A DNA stretch of 64,000 bases from the NCBI RefSeq assembly GCF_000428125.1, contig NZ_ATZI01000001.1:620001-684000 (forward strand), read 5' to 3'. Made by a program: the position numbers and the translations under genes. Positions 8,547-18,592 of this stretch are shown here, in pieces. Under the pieces are notes generated by a model. The model saw only the letters and a program-made list of their open reading frames with translations. It had not been told where the DNA came from and did not search any database. The first letter of the stretch is position 1; each line of letters begins with the position of its first letter. The DNA comes from Bacteroides graminisolvens DSM 19988 = JCM 15093. GTDB lineage: Bacteria; Bacteroidota; Bacteroidia; Bacteroidales; Bacteroidaceae.

Positions 8547-8930
8547 ATGGATTTTAAGAATTACAAGGCAATTTATTTGCAAATAGCAGACAGAATCTGC
8601 GATGAAATTCTTCTGGGTACGTATGGCGAAGAAGAACGAATTCCTTCTGTCAGAGAGTACGCCTCGGTAGTGGAGGTAAATGCTAACACAGCGATGCGGG
8701 CATTTGATTATTTGCAGTCGCTACAAGTCATATATAATAAACGTGGTATCGGGTATTTTGTGGCTGTTGGTGCCAAAGGGGCTATCTTAAAGCTTAGAAA
8801 AGAGATGTTTCTTAAAGATGAATTGGAGTATTTCTTCAAACAGCTTTGCAGCATGAATGTTTCTGTCGTTGAGCTGTCGGCCATGTACAACGAATATATT
8901 ACTAATAATCATAAACAAGACATACAATGA
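8547..8930 (+). CDS. GntR-family transcriptional regulator, YtrA subfamily
   Basis: This 127-residue protein has a GntR winged helix-turn-helix at about residues 10-75 (IPSVREYASVVEVNANTAMR is the recognition region) and a short helical C-terminal tail rather than an effector domain. That size is diagnostic of the YtrA subfamily. It lies third in an operon with an ABC ATPase and permease. The inverted repeat at 6811-6834 beside the operon promoter is the likely binding site. The effector is unknown. Confidence 0.9.
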   Translation: MDFKNYKAIYLQIADRICDEILLGTYGEEERIPSVREYASVVEVNANTAMRAFDYLQSLQVIYNKRGIGYFVAVGAKGAILKLRKEMFLKDELEYFFKQLCSMNVSVVELSAMYNEYITNNHKQDIQ

Positions 8931-9724
8931 AACGTACTACCTATATTATTATCGCCATGTTGACGCTGACTCTCTTCGCATTGTTATCGAGCATTTTTTT
9001 CGTTGTGCAACGGAGCAAAACAAAGAAATACGCGGTAGAATTGTCTGCTGAATACAAAGAGCTGTCCGTAGCCGGGGTTCGTGCTCTTGCTTTAATGCAG
9101 GCCAACACTCCTCATAGAGTTTATGCTTTTGGCACTTTGCAGGTGGTGGCACCGGATGCTCAACATAAACCCAATACGCTTTACTATCCTAAAGATTTGG
9201 AAGGCTACATAAAACATACAATCAGGAAGGATACACTATTTGTTGAGGTTGATTTTACGAAAGGAAAGGCTCAGGCAGAGAGTAATACCAGAGACATTTT
9301 CGTCGATAAGGTGACGATGATCTTGGTTGCCGATTCTGCATTGAAAGATGTGTTGAGCTATGTGGGTGGCTTGTCAATACACGCTAAGGGAATTGTTCAG
9401 AAGGATATTTGTTTTAGCGGAAAAGATGTAATTTTGGTTGACTCTTGTCGTTTCGAAAAAGCTTCGTTTACCGGAAAGGATGCCTGTTATACGAATGTGA
9501 AGATTATAAAGAGTCAAATTGAAGATGCGTATTTGAATTTAGACTTTGTTGAGCAATGGGCGACGGAGCACTCAACCATGAATACGATTCATTGTTCGGG
9601 CAGAAACAAAGGTGGTCGCGTCTCGGCTGATAGCTTGCGTGTGGTGCATTGGGAGCCTACCGACGAAGAGGCTGAATTGAATCTTGTTCTCAAAAAGAAA
9701 GCAACTGTGCACATTGAATACTGA
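8927..9724 (+). CDS. Membrane-anchored protein of unknown function in the YtrA-type operon
   Basis: The 265-residue protein has one N-terminal membrane segment (about residues 5-27) and a β-rich extracytoplasmic region. The segment around residues 135-205 contains alternating short strands reminiscent of a right-handed β-helix or GIN-like fold, but I cannot assign it firmly. Its start overlaps the regulator stop by four bases (ATGA), so it belongs to the operon. It may be a periplasmic partner of the transporter. Confidence 0.7.
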   Translation: MKRTTYIIIAMLTLTLFALLSSIFFVVQRSKTKKYAVELSAEYKELSVAGVRALALMQANTPHRVYAFGTLQVVAPDAQHKPNTLYYPKDLEGYIKHTIRKDTLFVEVDFTKGKAQAESNTRDIFVDKVTMILVADSALKDVLSYVGGLSIHAKGIVQKDICFSGKDVILVDSCRFEKASFTGKDACYTNVKIIKSQIEDAYLNLDFVEQWATEHSTMNTIHCSGRNKGGRVSADSLRVVHWEPTDEEAELNLVLKKKATVHIEY

Positions 9725-9731
9725 TGGACAT

Positions 9732-9773
9732 AAAAAAAAGCACCCGAGAGTGGAAGCCTCCCAAATGCTTATT
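9732..9773 (-). terminator. Terminator downstream of tRNA-Met
   Basis: On the − strand AAGCA and TGCTT bracket an imperfect inner stem (GAG with CTC), followed by a run of eight T. It suits the leftward tRNA at 9784-9857 and could also stop rightward transcription from the operon that ends at 9724. Confidence 0.5.
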
Positions 9774-9783
9774 CTTTAAGAAG

Positions 9784-9857
9784 TAGCGCGACCCAGGATT
9801 GAACTGGGGACCTCATGATTATGAATCATGCGCTCTAACCGGCTGAGCTATCGCGCC
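9784..9857 (-). tRNA. tRNA-Met (anticodon CAT)
   Basis: The 74-base − strand sequence folds as a tRNA: acceptor GGCGCGA with TCGCGCT, D arm AGCTCAGCCGGTTAGAGC, anticodon stem CATGA/TCATG around loop TTCATAA, and T arm with GTTCAATC. The CCA is not encoded. The CAT anticodon with an elongator-like acceptor suggests elongator Met; a tRNA-Ile2 with modified C34 is the alternative. Confidence 0.95.
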
Positions 9858-10084
9858 ATCATTTCTTGATTGCGGGTGCAAAGATAGAGCTTTTTCTGAA
9901 AACTCCAAAATTATGGTCGGCAAAATTAAACTTTTTGTAGTGATCCTACCTCAGATACCTCGAAAAGTAGTTTTGTCGACTAAACTTTGATCTCAAAATG
10001 AAGTACATAGATAAAGAGAGTTAAAAGCATAGCGCATTTAAAAAAAAGTGTTTATCTTGGCGCACGCAATTTAATACGATAGCT

Positions 10085-10471
10085 ATGAAAAAGGAGAAAA
10101 TACATTTAGAGTATCTTCTGAATGCAACTTCCAGGAATATAATTTGGTCGGCAATCAGTACGCCTAGCGGACTGGAAGGATGGTTTGCCGATAGAGTAGT
10201 TTCAAACGACAAAACAGTATCTTTTTATTGGGGAAAAGAAGAAAAAAGAGAAGCCGAAATAATTGCAATAAGAGCTTTTTCGTATATCCGTTTCCGATGG
10301 AAAGATGACAATGATGATCGTGATTATTTTGAATTAAAGATGACAAATAATGAACTAACTAATGATTATGTTTTAGAGATTACTGACTTTGCTTATCACG
10401 ATGAGGTTGACGACTTCAAAGAATTGTGGGATTCTCAGATAGAGACGCTCAGAAGGACGTGCGGATTCTAA
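10085..10471 (+). CDS. START-like / SRPBCC-fold small protein
   Basis: The 128-residue protein resembles the Bacteroidetes START-like (AHSA1/SRPBCC) family: N-terminal strand, helix with WSAISTPSGLEGWFAD, a β-sheet rich in aromatic residues, and a long C-terminal helix (FKELWDSQIETLRRTCGF). Such folds bind hydrophobic ligands, but no ligand is known for this group. It sits just upstream of the LptF/G permease gene, an arrangement often seen in Bacteroides. A fresh promoter-like TAATTTTG at 10506-10513, with TTTG at 10485-10488, separates the two. Confidence 0.8.
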   Translation: MKKEKIHLEYLLNATSRNIIWSAISTPSGLEGWFADRVVSNDKTVSFYWGKEEKREAEIIAIRAFSYIRFRWKDDNDDRDYFELKMTNNELTNDYVLEITDFAYHDEVDDFKELWDSQIETLRRTCGF

Positions 10472-10538
10472 TGCCTAAAAATTTTTTGCTGTGCTTTTTT
10501 TGTGCTAATTTTGTGTCTTAATTATATTACATATTGAG

Positions 10539-12437
10539 ATGCTACGCATAAAAAGATTAGATATTTTTGTTATTAGGAGCTTCCTAATGCTTTTCCTAGG
10601 CACTTTCTTTATCTGCCTTTTCATCTTTATGATGCAGTTTCTGTGGAAGTATGTAGACGAACTGGTGGGTAAAGGTCTGGAAATGGAAGTGTTGGTGCAA
10701 TTCTTCTTCTATTCGGCAGTAAGCTTAGTTCCGGCATCCTTACCTCTCGCTGTTTTATTGGCTTCGCTCATAACTTTCGGCAATTTTGGTGAACGCTATG
10801 AATTGCTTGCCATGAAGGCTGCAGGCATTTCACTGCTCAAAATCATGCGACCGCTCATCGTTTTTATCGCTTTTGTATGCGGAATTTCCTTCTATTTTCA
10901 AAATGTAATAGGTCCCAAAGCTGAGGTCAAGCTATGGACCTTACTTATTTCAATGAAACAAAAATCACCAGAATTGGATATTCCGGAAGGTGTTTTTTAT
11001 GATGCCATTGATGGGTATAATCTTTACGTTAAAAAGAAGAACAGAGAAACCGGTGTACTCTATAATGTGATGATTTATAATTTTTCCGATGGATTTGAGA
11101 ATGCACATATTATTGTAGCCGATTCCGGAAAGTTGGAAATGACAGCGGATAAGAAACATCTTTTCCTTCATCTGTATCACGGTGAAATGTTCGAGAATCT
11201 AAAGGCGCAAAGCATGAGCGCGGAAAATGTTCCGTACAGAAGAGAAACTTTCCGAGAAAAACATACTATTATTGAGTTTAACTCTGACTTCAGTATGGTG
11301 GATGCCAGTATCATGAGTAACCAGTCACGTAGTAAAGATATGAAGAAGTTACAGGCATCTGTCGACTCCATGACTGCCATTAGCGATAGTGTGGGGCGAT
11401 CTTATTACCGGGAAGTGAATAATATAGGAACTTATCGGTTAACTCCATCATTAACCAAACAAGATACGGTAAAAATGCAGGCTGAGAATCCCCGAGGCTA
11501 CAACGTTGATAGTCTTTTTCAGTCCTCCACATTGATGCAAAAACAACGAATCATCTCTTCGGCATCTAGTACGGTAGGGAATTTGGCCAATGACTGGAAT
11601 TTTAAAAGCTTTAATATTAAGCAGAATGATCAGGATATAAGGAAGCATCAAACGGAATGGCATAACAAAATTACGTTGTCGCTCGCTTGTCTTATCTTCT
11701 TTTTTATAGGTGCTCCTCTGGGAGGTATTATTCGAAAAGGTGGATTGGGAATGCCGGTTATCGCTTCAGTTCTTATCTTTATTATTTATTACATCATTAA
11801 CAATACGGGCTATAAAATGGCGCGTGACGGCAACTGGGTTGTGTGGATGGGTATGTGGACCAGTACAGCCGTGTTGGCTCCGTTAGGCGCGTTTCTTACT
11901 TATAAATCAAATAATGATTCTGTGGTGCTCAATGCCGATGCTTATGTTGATTGGTTTAAAAAAGTGGCTGGAATAAGGAGCGTTCGCCACATGTTCCGTA
12001 AAGAAGTTATCATTGTTGATCCCGATTATGAAAGGATTGTGGGCGATTTGGAGAAATTATCTGCCGACTGTCAGGCTTATGCTCAAAAGAAAAAGCTGAC
12101 GAAAGCACCCAACTATTTTACGCTATGGATGGTGAATAAGAATGATCATGAAATTGAGCAATTAAATGATCGGATGGAGGCGCTGGTTGATGAGTTATCT
12201 AATACACGCTCTATCGTTTTACTTAATCAGCTGAATAATTATCCCCTTATTCCGGTGCATGCACACGTGCGCCCGTTTGACATTTATTGGCTGAACATAC
12301 TCGCCGGTTTATTTGTTCCTGTAGGGCTATTCTTCTATTTCAGGATATGGGCTTTCAGAATTCGTCTGCAGAAGGATATTGATAAGATTATTAAAACAAG
12401 TGAAGAAATTACTACCATTATAAAGAATAATAAATAA
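10539..12437 (+). CDS. LptF/LptG-family lipopolysaccharide export permease
   Basis: The 632-residue protein has the YjgP/YjgQ architecture: N-terminal membrane helices (about residues 12-35, 55-82 and 100-122), a β-jellyroll periplasmic region, and further helices near 380-470 and 590-612. The motif [20 protein letters not shown] near the second helix is characteristic. It would form the inner-membrane part of the Lpt machine that moves LPS from the inner membrane to the bridge. The C-terminal extension (~470-585) is longer than in enteric proteins and typical for Bacteroidetes. ribBA follows after six bases. Confidence 0.9.
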   Translation: MLRIKRLDIFVIRSFLMLFLGTFFICLFIFMMQFLWKYVDELVGKGLEMEVLVQFFFYSAVSLVPASLPLAVLLASLITFGNFGERYELLAMKAAGISLLKIMRPLIVFIAFVCGISFYFQNVIGPKAEVKLWTLLISMKQKSPELDIPEGVFYDAIDGYNLYVKKKNRETGVLYNVMIYNFSDGFENAHIIVADSGKLEMTADKKHLFLHLYHGEMFENLKAQSMSAENVPYRRETFREKHTIIEFNSDFSMVDASIMSNQSRSKDMKKLQASVDSMTAISDSVGRSYYREVNNIGTYRLTPSLTKQDTVKMQAENPRGYNVDSLFQSSTLMQKQRIISSASSTVGNLANDWNFKSFNIKQNDQDIRKHQTEWHNKITLSLACLIFFFIGAPLGGIIRKGGLGMPVIASVLIFIIYYIINNTGYKMARDGNWVVWMGMWTSTAVLAPLGAFLTYKSNNDSVVLNADAYVDWFKKVAGIRSVRHMFRKEVIIVDPDYERIVGDLEKLSADCQAYAQKKKLTKAPNYFTLWMVNKNDHEIEQLNDRMEALVDELSNTRSIVLLNQLNNYPLIPVHAHVRPFDIYWLNILAGLFVPVGLFFYFRIWAFRIRLQKDIDKIIKTSEEITTIIKNNK

Positions 12438-12443
12438 TAAGGT

Positions 12444-13658
12444 ATGGAAGATATTAAACTGAATACGATTGAAGAGGCAATTGCCGACTTCAAAGAGGGT
12501 AAGTTTGTGATTGTGGTCGACGATGAAGATCGTGAAAACGAAGGCGACTTTATCATAGCTGCTGAGAAAATTACTCCCGAAAAGGTGAACTTCATGCTTA
12601 CACACGGTAGGGGCGTACTTTGTGCACCTATTACCGAAGAACGTTGTGAAGAGTTAGACTTAAATATGCAGGTTTCCGCTAATACATCAATTTACGAAAC
12701 TCCCTTTACCGTCACGGTTGACTTGTTGGAAGGATGTACTACGGGAGTGTCTATGCATGACCGTGCAGCAACTATTCGCGCGTTAGCAGATCCCCATACG
12801 AAGCCAACCGATTTAGGACGTCCCGGACATGTAAATCCTTTGCGTGCGCGCTCCAGAGGTGTACTTCGTCGTGCCGGTCACACAGAGGCAACTGTCGACT
12901 TAGCCAAACTTGCAGGACTGTATCCGGCCGGTGCGTTGATTGAAATAATCAATGAAGACGGCACCATGGCGCGTTTGCCTCAATTGGTGGAAATCGCAAA
13001 AAAATTCGATCTCAAGATCATTTCTATTAAAGATCTTATTGCGTATCGTGCTCAAATGGAATCGATTGTTGATAAGGGTGTGGAAGTTGACATGCCTACC
13101 CATCACGGACATTTTCGCCTCATTCCTTTCCGTCAGAAGTCAAACGGACTGGAACATGTGGCTTTAATCAAAGGTACGTGGGAGAAAGATGAACCAGTTT
13201 TGGTACGGGTACATTCTTCTTGTATGACGGGCGATATTTTTGGTTCTTGCCGTTGCGAATGTGGCGAGCAGTTGCAAAAAGCCATGGAAATGATTGAAGC
13301 AGCCGGTAAAGGGGTTATCGTTTACATGAATCAAGAGGGAAGAGGTATTGGTTTGATGGCTAAAATTGCTGCATACAAATTGCAAGAAGAGGGTTATGAC
13401 ACGGTTGATGCCAATATCCACTTAGGATTTGATGCTGATGAACGCGATTATGGTGTGGGTGCTCAGATTCTTCGTGAGGTAGGGGTGACTAAAATGAAAC
13501 TGATGTCGAACAATCCTGTTAAAAGAATAGGTCTCGAAGCTTACGGCTTACAAATTACAGAAAATGTACCCATTGAGGTTACGCCTAATCAATATAACGT
13601 ACGTTATTTGAAAACCAAGAAAGATAGAATGGGTCATACGCTACATTTTAATAAGTAA
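12444..13658 (+). CDS. ribBA: Bifunctional DHBP synthase / GTP cyclohydrolase II
   Basis: This 404-residue enzyme makes two riboflavin precursors. The N-terminal half converts ribulose 5-phosphate to dihydroxybutanone phosphate ([11 protein letters not shown] at 26-36; [11 protein letters not shown]). The C-terminal half opens [23 protein letters not shown] near residue 258 carries the zinc cysteines, and GRGIGL follows. Length and order match bacterial RibBA. It is co-oriented with the LptF/G gene six bases upstream and may share its transcript. Confidence 0.97.
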   Translation: MEDIKLNTIEEAIADFKEGKFVIVVDDEDRENEGDFIIAAEKITPEKVNFMLTHGRGVLCAPITEERCEELDLNMQVSANTSIYETPFTVTVDLLEGCTTGVSMHDRAATIRALADPHTKPTDLGRPGHVNPLRARSRGVLRRAGHTEATVDLAKLAGLYPAGALIEIINEDGTMARLPQLVEIAKKFDLKIISIKDLIAYRAQMESIVDKGVEVDMPTHHGHFRLIPFRQKSNGLEHVALIKGTWEKDEPVLVRVHSSCMTGDIFGSCRCECGEQLQKAMEMIEAAGKGVIVYMNQEGRGIGLMAKIAAYKLQEEGYDTVDANIHLGFDADERDYGVGAQILREVGVTKMKLMSNNPVKRIGLEAYGLQITENVPIEVTPNQYNVRYLKTKKDRMGHTLHFNK

Positions 13659-13740
13659 ACTGTCTTTTTGTTTTCATATATCAAATATTATCGTTTATTT
13701 TGCAACGATATTTACTCAACAACAATAAAAGAGATACGAA

Positions 13741-14937
13741 ATGAATCAATTATCAGACCGTTTGAACAGTTTGTCTCCCTCAGAGACACTTGCGATGTCG
13801 CAAAAAAGTAATGAGCTGAAGGCTCAGGGCATTGATGTTATTAACATGAGTGTTGGAGAACCCGACTTTAATACTCCTGATCACATTAAAGAAGCTGCGA
13901 AGAAGGCCGTTGATGATAATTTTTCTCGTTACTCACCAGTACCGGGATATCCTGCTCTTCGTGATGCTATTGTAGCCAAACTTAAAAAAGAAAATGGTCT
14001 GGATTATACGCCGGCTCAGATTCTTTGCTCGAATGGTGCAAAACAATCTGTGTGTAATGTCTTGATGGCACTTATTGGTCCGGGTGATGAAGTGATTATC
14101 CCTGCTCCTTATTGGGTGAGCTATCCCGAGATGGTAAAGCTGGCCGAAGGCACTAACGTAATTGTTTCTGCAGGAATAGAACAAGATTTTAAAATCACTC
14201 CTGCTCAACTTGAGGCAGCTATTACACCTAGGACAAAAGCATTGATTCTTTGTTCGCCTTCTAATCCTACCGGTTCTGTGTACAGTAAAGAGGAACTAGC
14301 CGGTTTGGCTGCAGTGTTGGCCAAATATCCGCAAGTAGTGATTATTGCTGATGAAATTTATGAACATATTAATTACATTGGTCAACATGAAAGTATTGCT
14401 CAATTTCCGGAAGTGCGTGATAGAGTGGTAATTGTAAACGGCGTCTCTAAGGCTTATGCCATGACGGGTTGGAGAATTGGTTTCATTGCTGGTCCACAAT
14501 GGATTGTTTCTGCTTGCAATAAGTTACAGGGACAGTATACTTCGGGACCTTGTTCGGTTTCTCAAAAGGCAGCAGAAGCTGCTTATGTAGGTGATCAACA
14601 GCCGGTGGAAGACATGCGTCAGGCTTTTGAACGTAGAAGGGACTTGATTGTTAAGTTGGCTAAAGAGATTCCCGGATTTGAAGTGAATGTACCCCAAGGT
14701 GCTTTCTATCTTTTCCCAAAATGTGATTCTTATTTTGGAAAGTCTACTGCAGAAGGCCGAAAGGTGACCGATTCAGGCGAGTTAGCTATGTATCTGCTCG
14801 AGGTGGGTCATGTGGCTTGTGTAGGCGGAGCGGCATTTGGTGCACCCGATTGCATTCGTATGAGTTATGCTACCTCAGATGAAAACATCGTTGAGGCGAT
14901 GCGTAGAATAAAAGAAGCTTTAAGCAAGCTGGCTTAA
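13741..14937 (+). CDS. Class I pyridoxal-phosphate aminotransferase (aspartate aminotransferase type)
   Basis: The 398-residue protein is a fold-type I aminotransferase. The PLP lysine is K237 in VSKAYAMTGWRIGF, with SPSNPTG and the Asp in IIADEIYEHI earlier, and R-binding residues near the C-terminus (RMSYATS). It most resembles bacterial AspB-type aspartate aminotransferases, which use aspartate/2-oxoglutarate, although aromatic specificity cannot be excluded. It is followed by a strong terminator at 14959-14992. Confidence 0.9.
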   Translation: MNQLSDRLNSLSPSETLAMSQKSNELKAQGIDVINMSVGEPDFNTPDHIKEAAKKAVDDNFSRYSPVPGYPALRDAIVAKLKKENGLDYTPAQILCSNGAKQSVCNVLMALIGPGDEVIIPAPYWVSYPEMVKLAEGTNVIVSAGIEQDFKITPAQLEAAITPRTKALILCSPSNPTGSVYSKEELAGLAAVLAKYPQVVIIADEIYEHINYIGQHESIAQFPEVRDRVVIVNGVSKAYAMTGWRIGFIAGPQWIVSACNKLQGQYTSGPCSVSQKAAEAAYVGDQQPVEDMRQAFERRRDLIVKLAKEIPGFEVNVPQGAFYLFPKCDSYFGKSTAEGRKVTDSGELAMYLLEVGHVACVGGAAFGAPDCIRMSYATSDENIVEAMRRIKEALSKLA

Positions 14938-14958
14938 GATTAATATATTAGCACACAT

Positions 14959-14992
14959 AAAAAAGGTTGCACAACTCTGTGCAGCCTTTTTT
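14959..14992. terminator. Bidirectional Rho-independent terminator
   Basis: Arms GGTTGCACA (14965-14973) and TGTGCAGCC (14978-14986) pair with one G-T wobble around a four-base loop, with six A before and six T after. It separates the convergent aminotransferase and helicase genes. Confidence 0.92.
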
Positions 14993-15030
14993 ATGTTATA
15001 AAAGGCAAAACCGTTGTTTTATTGTTACGG

Positions 15031-16449
15031 CTATTCAGTCTGTTCCTTTGGGTAATTTACCAGATACAACGTATGAGTAGCTCGTGTGAAAGCCGTATAA
15101 AGCCATTTGAAATATTCGGGCGTTAATTGCTCCTCATTCACATAGCCCTGATCTAGGAACACATTTTTCCATTGCCCACCTTGTGCTTTATGACAAGTAA
15201 CCGCATACGCATATTTCACTTGCAAAGCATTGTAATGAGGATCCTGCTTCATTTTTTTCATCCTTTCACGCTTCATGCTAATCTCCGCATAATCTTCCAA
15301 AACTGCATAGAACAATCTATCATTGTCGGCCTTTGGCAAAGCAGGTGCGTCGGCATGTAGTGTGTCAAGCAAGACACTGGCTTCCATTTCAAAATCATCG
15401 CGGTCGGGTAAAGACAGAACCACATCGGCAAAGCGGAAACCATATAGTTCACGCGTTCGTCGAACCCTTCGAACACAAACAATTTCCCCATTTGCTATAA
15501 AATCCATTTCTTTATACTTCTCCGTCCAGAAATAATTATTGCGGGCTACCATTAAATAATCGCCGGAGTTGAGTTCATCCTCTCTATATAATATGGTATT
15601 CCTAATTCCTTTATTATAAATATTAGCCCTCTTGTTCGAACGGCAAATAACGATAGTCTCACCCATACCGTCGTTGCTATAGCATGCTGTTATCTTGTCA
15701 ATCAGCTCATCCCCGGGAACAGCCTGTATGTCTGCAAAACCCGTTACTCTGATTTTAGGTAAAGACAAAGGACCTTCGTCGGTAATATACTGACGGAGTC
15801 GGGTGGCATTAAATAATATTCCCGAGTTCATCTCCTGTCTGACCACTTGAGTCAAATCAGCCTCATCAACCTCCAGACCGTACCCTTTCAGTACGTCGGA
15901 AATAAGGGCAGGAGCCTCATTCTCACCTATTGGAGGCAACTGTGCGGTGTCTCCCATTAACAATAAGCTGCATTGCACGCCTGAATAAACAAATTGAATC
16001 AAGTCATCGAGTAAACGCCCCGTGCCGAACATTGAGCCCGAGAGCCCTTCATTGGCTATCATAGAAGACTCATCGACAATGAACAACGTTTGTGTATTCA
16101 AATTATCGTTGACGACAAAGTTCGATACTTCATTTGAGAAAGATTGCTGACGATATATTTTTTTATGTATGGTATAGGCCGGATGTCCGGCATACCCAGA
16201 AAATACCTTTGCGGCTCTCCCGGTAGGAGCCAGCAAAACTACTTTTTGCTGCAAGGCAGTCATCGCTTTTACCAAAGCTCCTATCAGTGATGTTTTACCT
16301 GTACCGGCAAACCCTCTGAGCACAAAAACGGTGTCCTTTTTACCCGATAATAAAAAAACGGATAATAATTCAACTGTTTTATTCTGCTCAAAAGTCAGTT
16401 CATAAGGGAAATTTTCCTTAATTTGTCTTTCTAAATAGTTATTTATCAT
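15031..16449 (-). CDS. RecD-like ATP-dependent DNA helicase (superfamily 1)
   Basis: The 472-residue protein has helicase motif I GFAGTGKTS (46-54), motif II IVDESSMI, motif III LLMGDTAQLPPIG, a Q-type residue in VVRQEMNSG, and the C-terminal UvrD-like YAVTCHKAQGGQWKNVF and YTAFTRATHTLYLV. It is a stand-alone RecD-family 5'-3' helicase without RecB/RecC, about the size of the Bacteroides members. Its role would be DNA repair or processing of DNA ends. It is transcribed alone, convergent with the aminotransferase. Confidence 0.9.
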   Translation of the reverse strand: MINNYLERQIKENFPYELTFEQNKTVELLSVFLLSGKKDTVFVLRGFAGTGKTSLIGALVKAMTALQQKVVLLAPTGRAAKVFSGYAGHPAYTIHKKIYRQQSFSNEVSNFVVNDNLNTQTLFIVDESSMIANEGLSGSMFGTGRLLDDLIQFVYSGVQCSLLLMGDTAQLPPIGENEAPALISDVLKGYGLEVDEADLTQVVRQEMNSGILFNATRLRQYITDEGPLSLPKIRVTGFADIQAVPGDELIDKITACYSNDGMGETIVICRSNKRANIYNKGIRNTILYREDELNSGDYLMVARNNYFWTEKYKEMDFIANGEIVCVRRVRRTRELYGFRFADVVLSLPDRDDFEMEASVLLDTLHADAPALPKADNDRLFYAVLEDYAEISMKRERMKKMKQDPHYNALQVKYAYAVTCHKAQGGQWKNVFLDQGYVNEEQLTPEYFKWLYTAFTRATHTLYLVNYPKEQTE

Positions 16450-16545
16450 TTCGTTATAAGAAAAAAGTCTCCTTAACTATGGCTAATTAGATTTATTTAT
16501 TTTATTTTTGCGCTACGAATATAAACTAAAAAAAACATATTTATC

Positions 16546-17232
16546 ATGAAAGCTGTAATTAATATCTTATTAGGCCTTTGCGTTTGCGCATTAGTATATA
16601 TTTGCTATGCCAGCATCATGGGTCCTATTGAATTTGAGCAAGAACAAAAGTTTAGAGAAAAAAAGGTTATTGCGCGCCTTATGGATATCCGTAAAGCACA
16701 ACAGGAGTATCGTATGCGCAATGAAGGCAAGTATACTGCCAGCTTTGACACTTTGATTGAGTTTGTTAAAACACAGAAAATTCCTTTTATCATGAAAGAA
16801 GGAGTTTTGAATGACAAGCAATTGGAAGATGGGTTAAACGAAAGAAAAGCTATGGCTATTGTTAACAAAGCCAGAAAAACCGGAAACTGGGCGGAAGCTA
16901 AGGCTGCTGGTCTGGAAAACTTCAAACGCGACACCATGTGGGTTGCTATCATGGATACCATCTTCCCAAAAGGTTTCGATGCTGATTCATTGAGATATGT
17001 ACCTTTCGGTAATGGCGCTCAGTTTGAAATGGCCACAAAGAACAGTACCACAAAATCTGGAGCTCCTATCTACTTGTTAGAAGTAAAAACTCCGTATGAT
17101 GTATATTTGAATGGCCTTGACCAGCAAGAAATTGCTAACATGAAAGACCTTCAAATTAAGTTGAATAAATATCCGGGTTTAATGGTCGGTTCACTTGAAA
17201 CGCCAAATAACAACGCAGGAAACTGGGAATAA
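16546..17232 (+). CDS. Single-pass membrane protein of unknown function upstream of DUF3822/rsmD
   Basis: The 228-residue protein has one N-terminal membrane helix (about residues 4-25) followed by a charged helical segment (LMDIRKAQQEYRMRNEGKYT) that resembles the start of pseudopilins, then a mixed α/β body. It begins a three-gene run with the DUF3822 and rsmD genes, 14 bases before the former. TATTTTTG at 16503-16510 is a plausible promoter -7 element. Function unknown. Confidence 0.75.
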   Translation: MKAVINILLGLCVCALVYICYASIMGPIEFEQEQKFREKKVIARLMDIRKAQQEYRMRNEGKYTASFDTLIEFVKTQKIPFIMKEGVLNDKQLEDGLNERKAMAIVNKARKTGNWAEAKAAGLENFKRDTMWVAIMDTIFPKGFDADSLRYVPFGNGAQFEMATKNSTTKSGAPIYLLEVKTPYDVYLNGLDQQEIANMKDLQIKLNKYPGLMVGSLETPNNNAGNWE

Positions 17233-17246
17233 ATAATCGTATTATC

Positions 17247-18041
17247 ATGCCCGAAGGTGCAATTGAAAATATAGATTTCACTAATACAGAACAGTACACA
17301 CTATCCATCCGTCTTAGTACGGATGGATTTTCTTTTTCTGTATATAATCCGCTTCAGGAAGGAGAATCTTTCTTATCAGAATGGTCTATTGAAACATCGC
17401 TTTCACTAACAGCCAATTTGAAAAGAGTCTTTCAGGAGTCGGAATTGCTGAAGCATGCCTATAAACGGGTCAACCTAATTATAACAAGTAAAAGATTCAC
17501 GACCGTTCCGCTCGAACTTTTCGAAGACGAACAGGCTGAAGCCTTTTTCTATCATAACCACACTCCCAAAGAAAACGAAGTGGTTCTTTATAACGTACTG
17601 AAGAAAAATAATATTGTAATCATCTTCGGTATGGATAAAAGCGCACACCTGTTTCTGACAGAGCAGTTCCCCGAGGGTAAATTCTATTCGCAGACCTCTC
17701 CGATGACAGAATATTTTTCTGCCAAGAGTAAGTTGGGTAACAGCAAAAAGATGTATGCAACCGTTCGTCAGCAGAGTGTGGATATCTATTGCTTTGAACG
17801 AGGACAGCTCTTGCTTGCTAATTCTTTCGATTACAAGCTGTCCGAAGACCTTATTTATTATTTGTTGCACATTTGGCAACAGCTTAATTTCAGTCAGGAA
17901 AGAGACGAACTCCATCTGACCGGAACTATCAGAGATAAAGAACGTTTTGCGCTTGAGCTCAGACGTTTCTTAACCCATGTCTTTATTATTCCCCAAAGTA
18001 CATTCACAGACATTCAAACACTCATATCATGCGAGTTATAA
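17247..18041 (+). CDS. DUF3822 family protein
   Basis: The 264-residue protein matches the Bacteroidetes DUF3822 family as I know it: N-terminal LSIRLSTDGFSFSVYNP, the ELFEDEQAEAFFYHNH stretch, and a C-terminal half with alternating strands and helices resembling a two-lobed actin-like ATPase fold (IFGMDKSAHLFL). It sits between a membrane protein and rsmD, overlapping rsmD by 13 bases, an order conserved in Bacteroides. The function has not been established to my knowledge. Confidence 0.8.
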   Translation: MPEGAIENIDFTNTEQYTLSIRLSTDGFSFSVYNPLQEGESFLSEWSIETSLSLTANLKRVFQESELLKHAYKRVNLIITSKRFTTVPLELFEDEQAEAFFYHNHTPKENEVVLYNVLKKNNIVIIFGMDKSAHLFLTEQFPEGKFYSQTSPMTEYFSAKSKLGNSKKMYATVRQQSVDIYCFERGQLLLANSFDYKLSEDLIYYLLHIWQQLNFSQERDELHLTGTIRDKERFALELRRFLTHVFIIPQSTFTDIQTLISCEL

Positions 18042-18592
18042 GCGGCATTTACAAAAGAAGAAGATTTGACGTTCCACATACATTCAAAGCAAGGCCTACG
18101 ACTGATTTTGCAAAAGAAAACCTGTTTAACGTATTAAGTAATTATATTGATTTCGAGGATGGTGTAACCGCACTCGATCTTTTTGCAGGTACCGGAAGTA
18201 TCAGTCTGGAGCTTGTATCCAGAGGATGTGACAAAGTCATCTCGATCGAAAAAGAAAGTGCGCATTATAGCTTTATCTGTAAGGTGATGCAGGAAGTCAA
18301 AACAGACAGATGCATACCTATCCGGGGAGACGTATTTAAGTTTGTGAGCAAAAGCAAAGAACAATTCGACTTTATCTTTGCCGATCCTCCTTATGACTTG
18401 CGTGAATTGGAAACCTTGCCGGATCTTATCTTTCAGAATAACCTCTTAAAGGAAGACGGCCTGTTTGTTTTAGAGCATGGAAAGACCAGCCATTTTGAAG
18501 ACCATCCACATTTCATTGAAAAGAGAGTTTACGGAAGTGTGAATTTTTCCTTTTTCTCTTCAGAGCAACGGAGCGAGAAGTCGGACGACTGA
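18029..18592 (+). CDS. rsmD: 16S rRNA (guanine-966-N2) methyltransferase
   Basis: The 187-residue protein is an RsmD-type methyltransferase: MRVISGIYKRRRFDVP and RPTTDFAKENLFN at the N-terminus, SAM-binding LDLFAGTGSISLEL, and catalytic ADPPYD. It methylates guanine 966 of 16S rRNA in the small ribosomal subunit. Its start overlaps the DUF3822 gene by 13 bases; its 3' end overlaps the convergent cardiolipin synthase gene by 33 bases. Confidence 0.95.
   Translation: MRVISGIYKRRRFDVPHTFKARPTTDFAKENLFNVLSNYIDFEDGVTALDLFAGTGSISLELVSRGCDKVISIEKESAHYSFICKVMQEVKTDRCIPIRGDVFKFVSKSKEQFDFIFADPPYDLRELETLPDLIFQNNLLKEDGLFVLEHGKTSHFEDHPHFIEKRVYGSVNFSFFSSEQRSEKSDD

Noticed and set aside
18560-18592. Overlap of rsmD and cardiolipin synthase as a possible frameshift
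   Set aside because: Both proteins end normally for their families; short convergent 3' overlaps are common.
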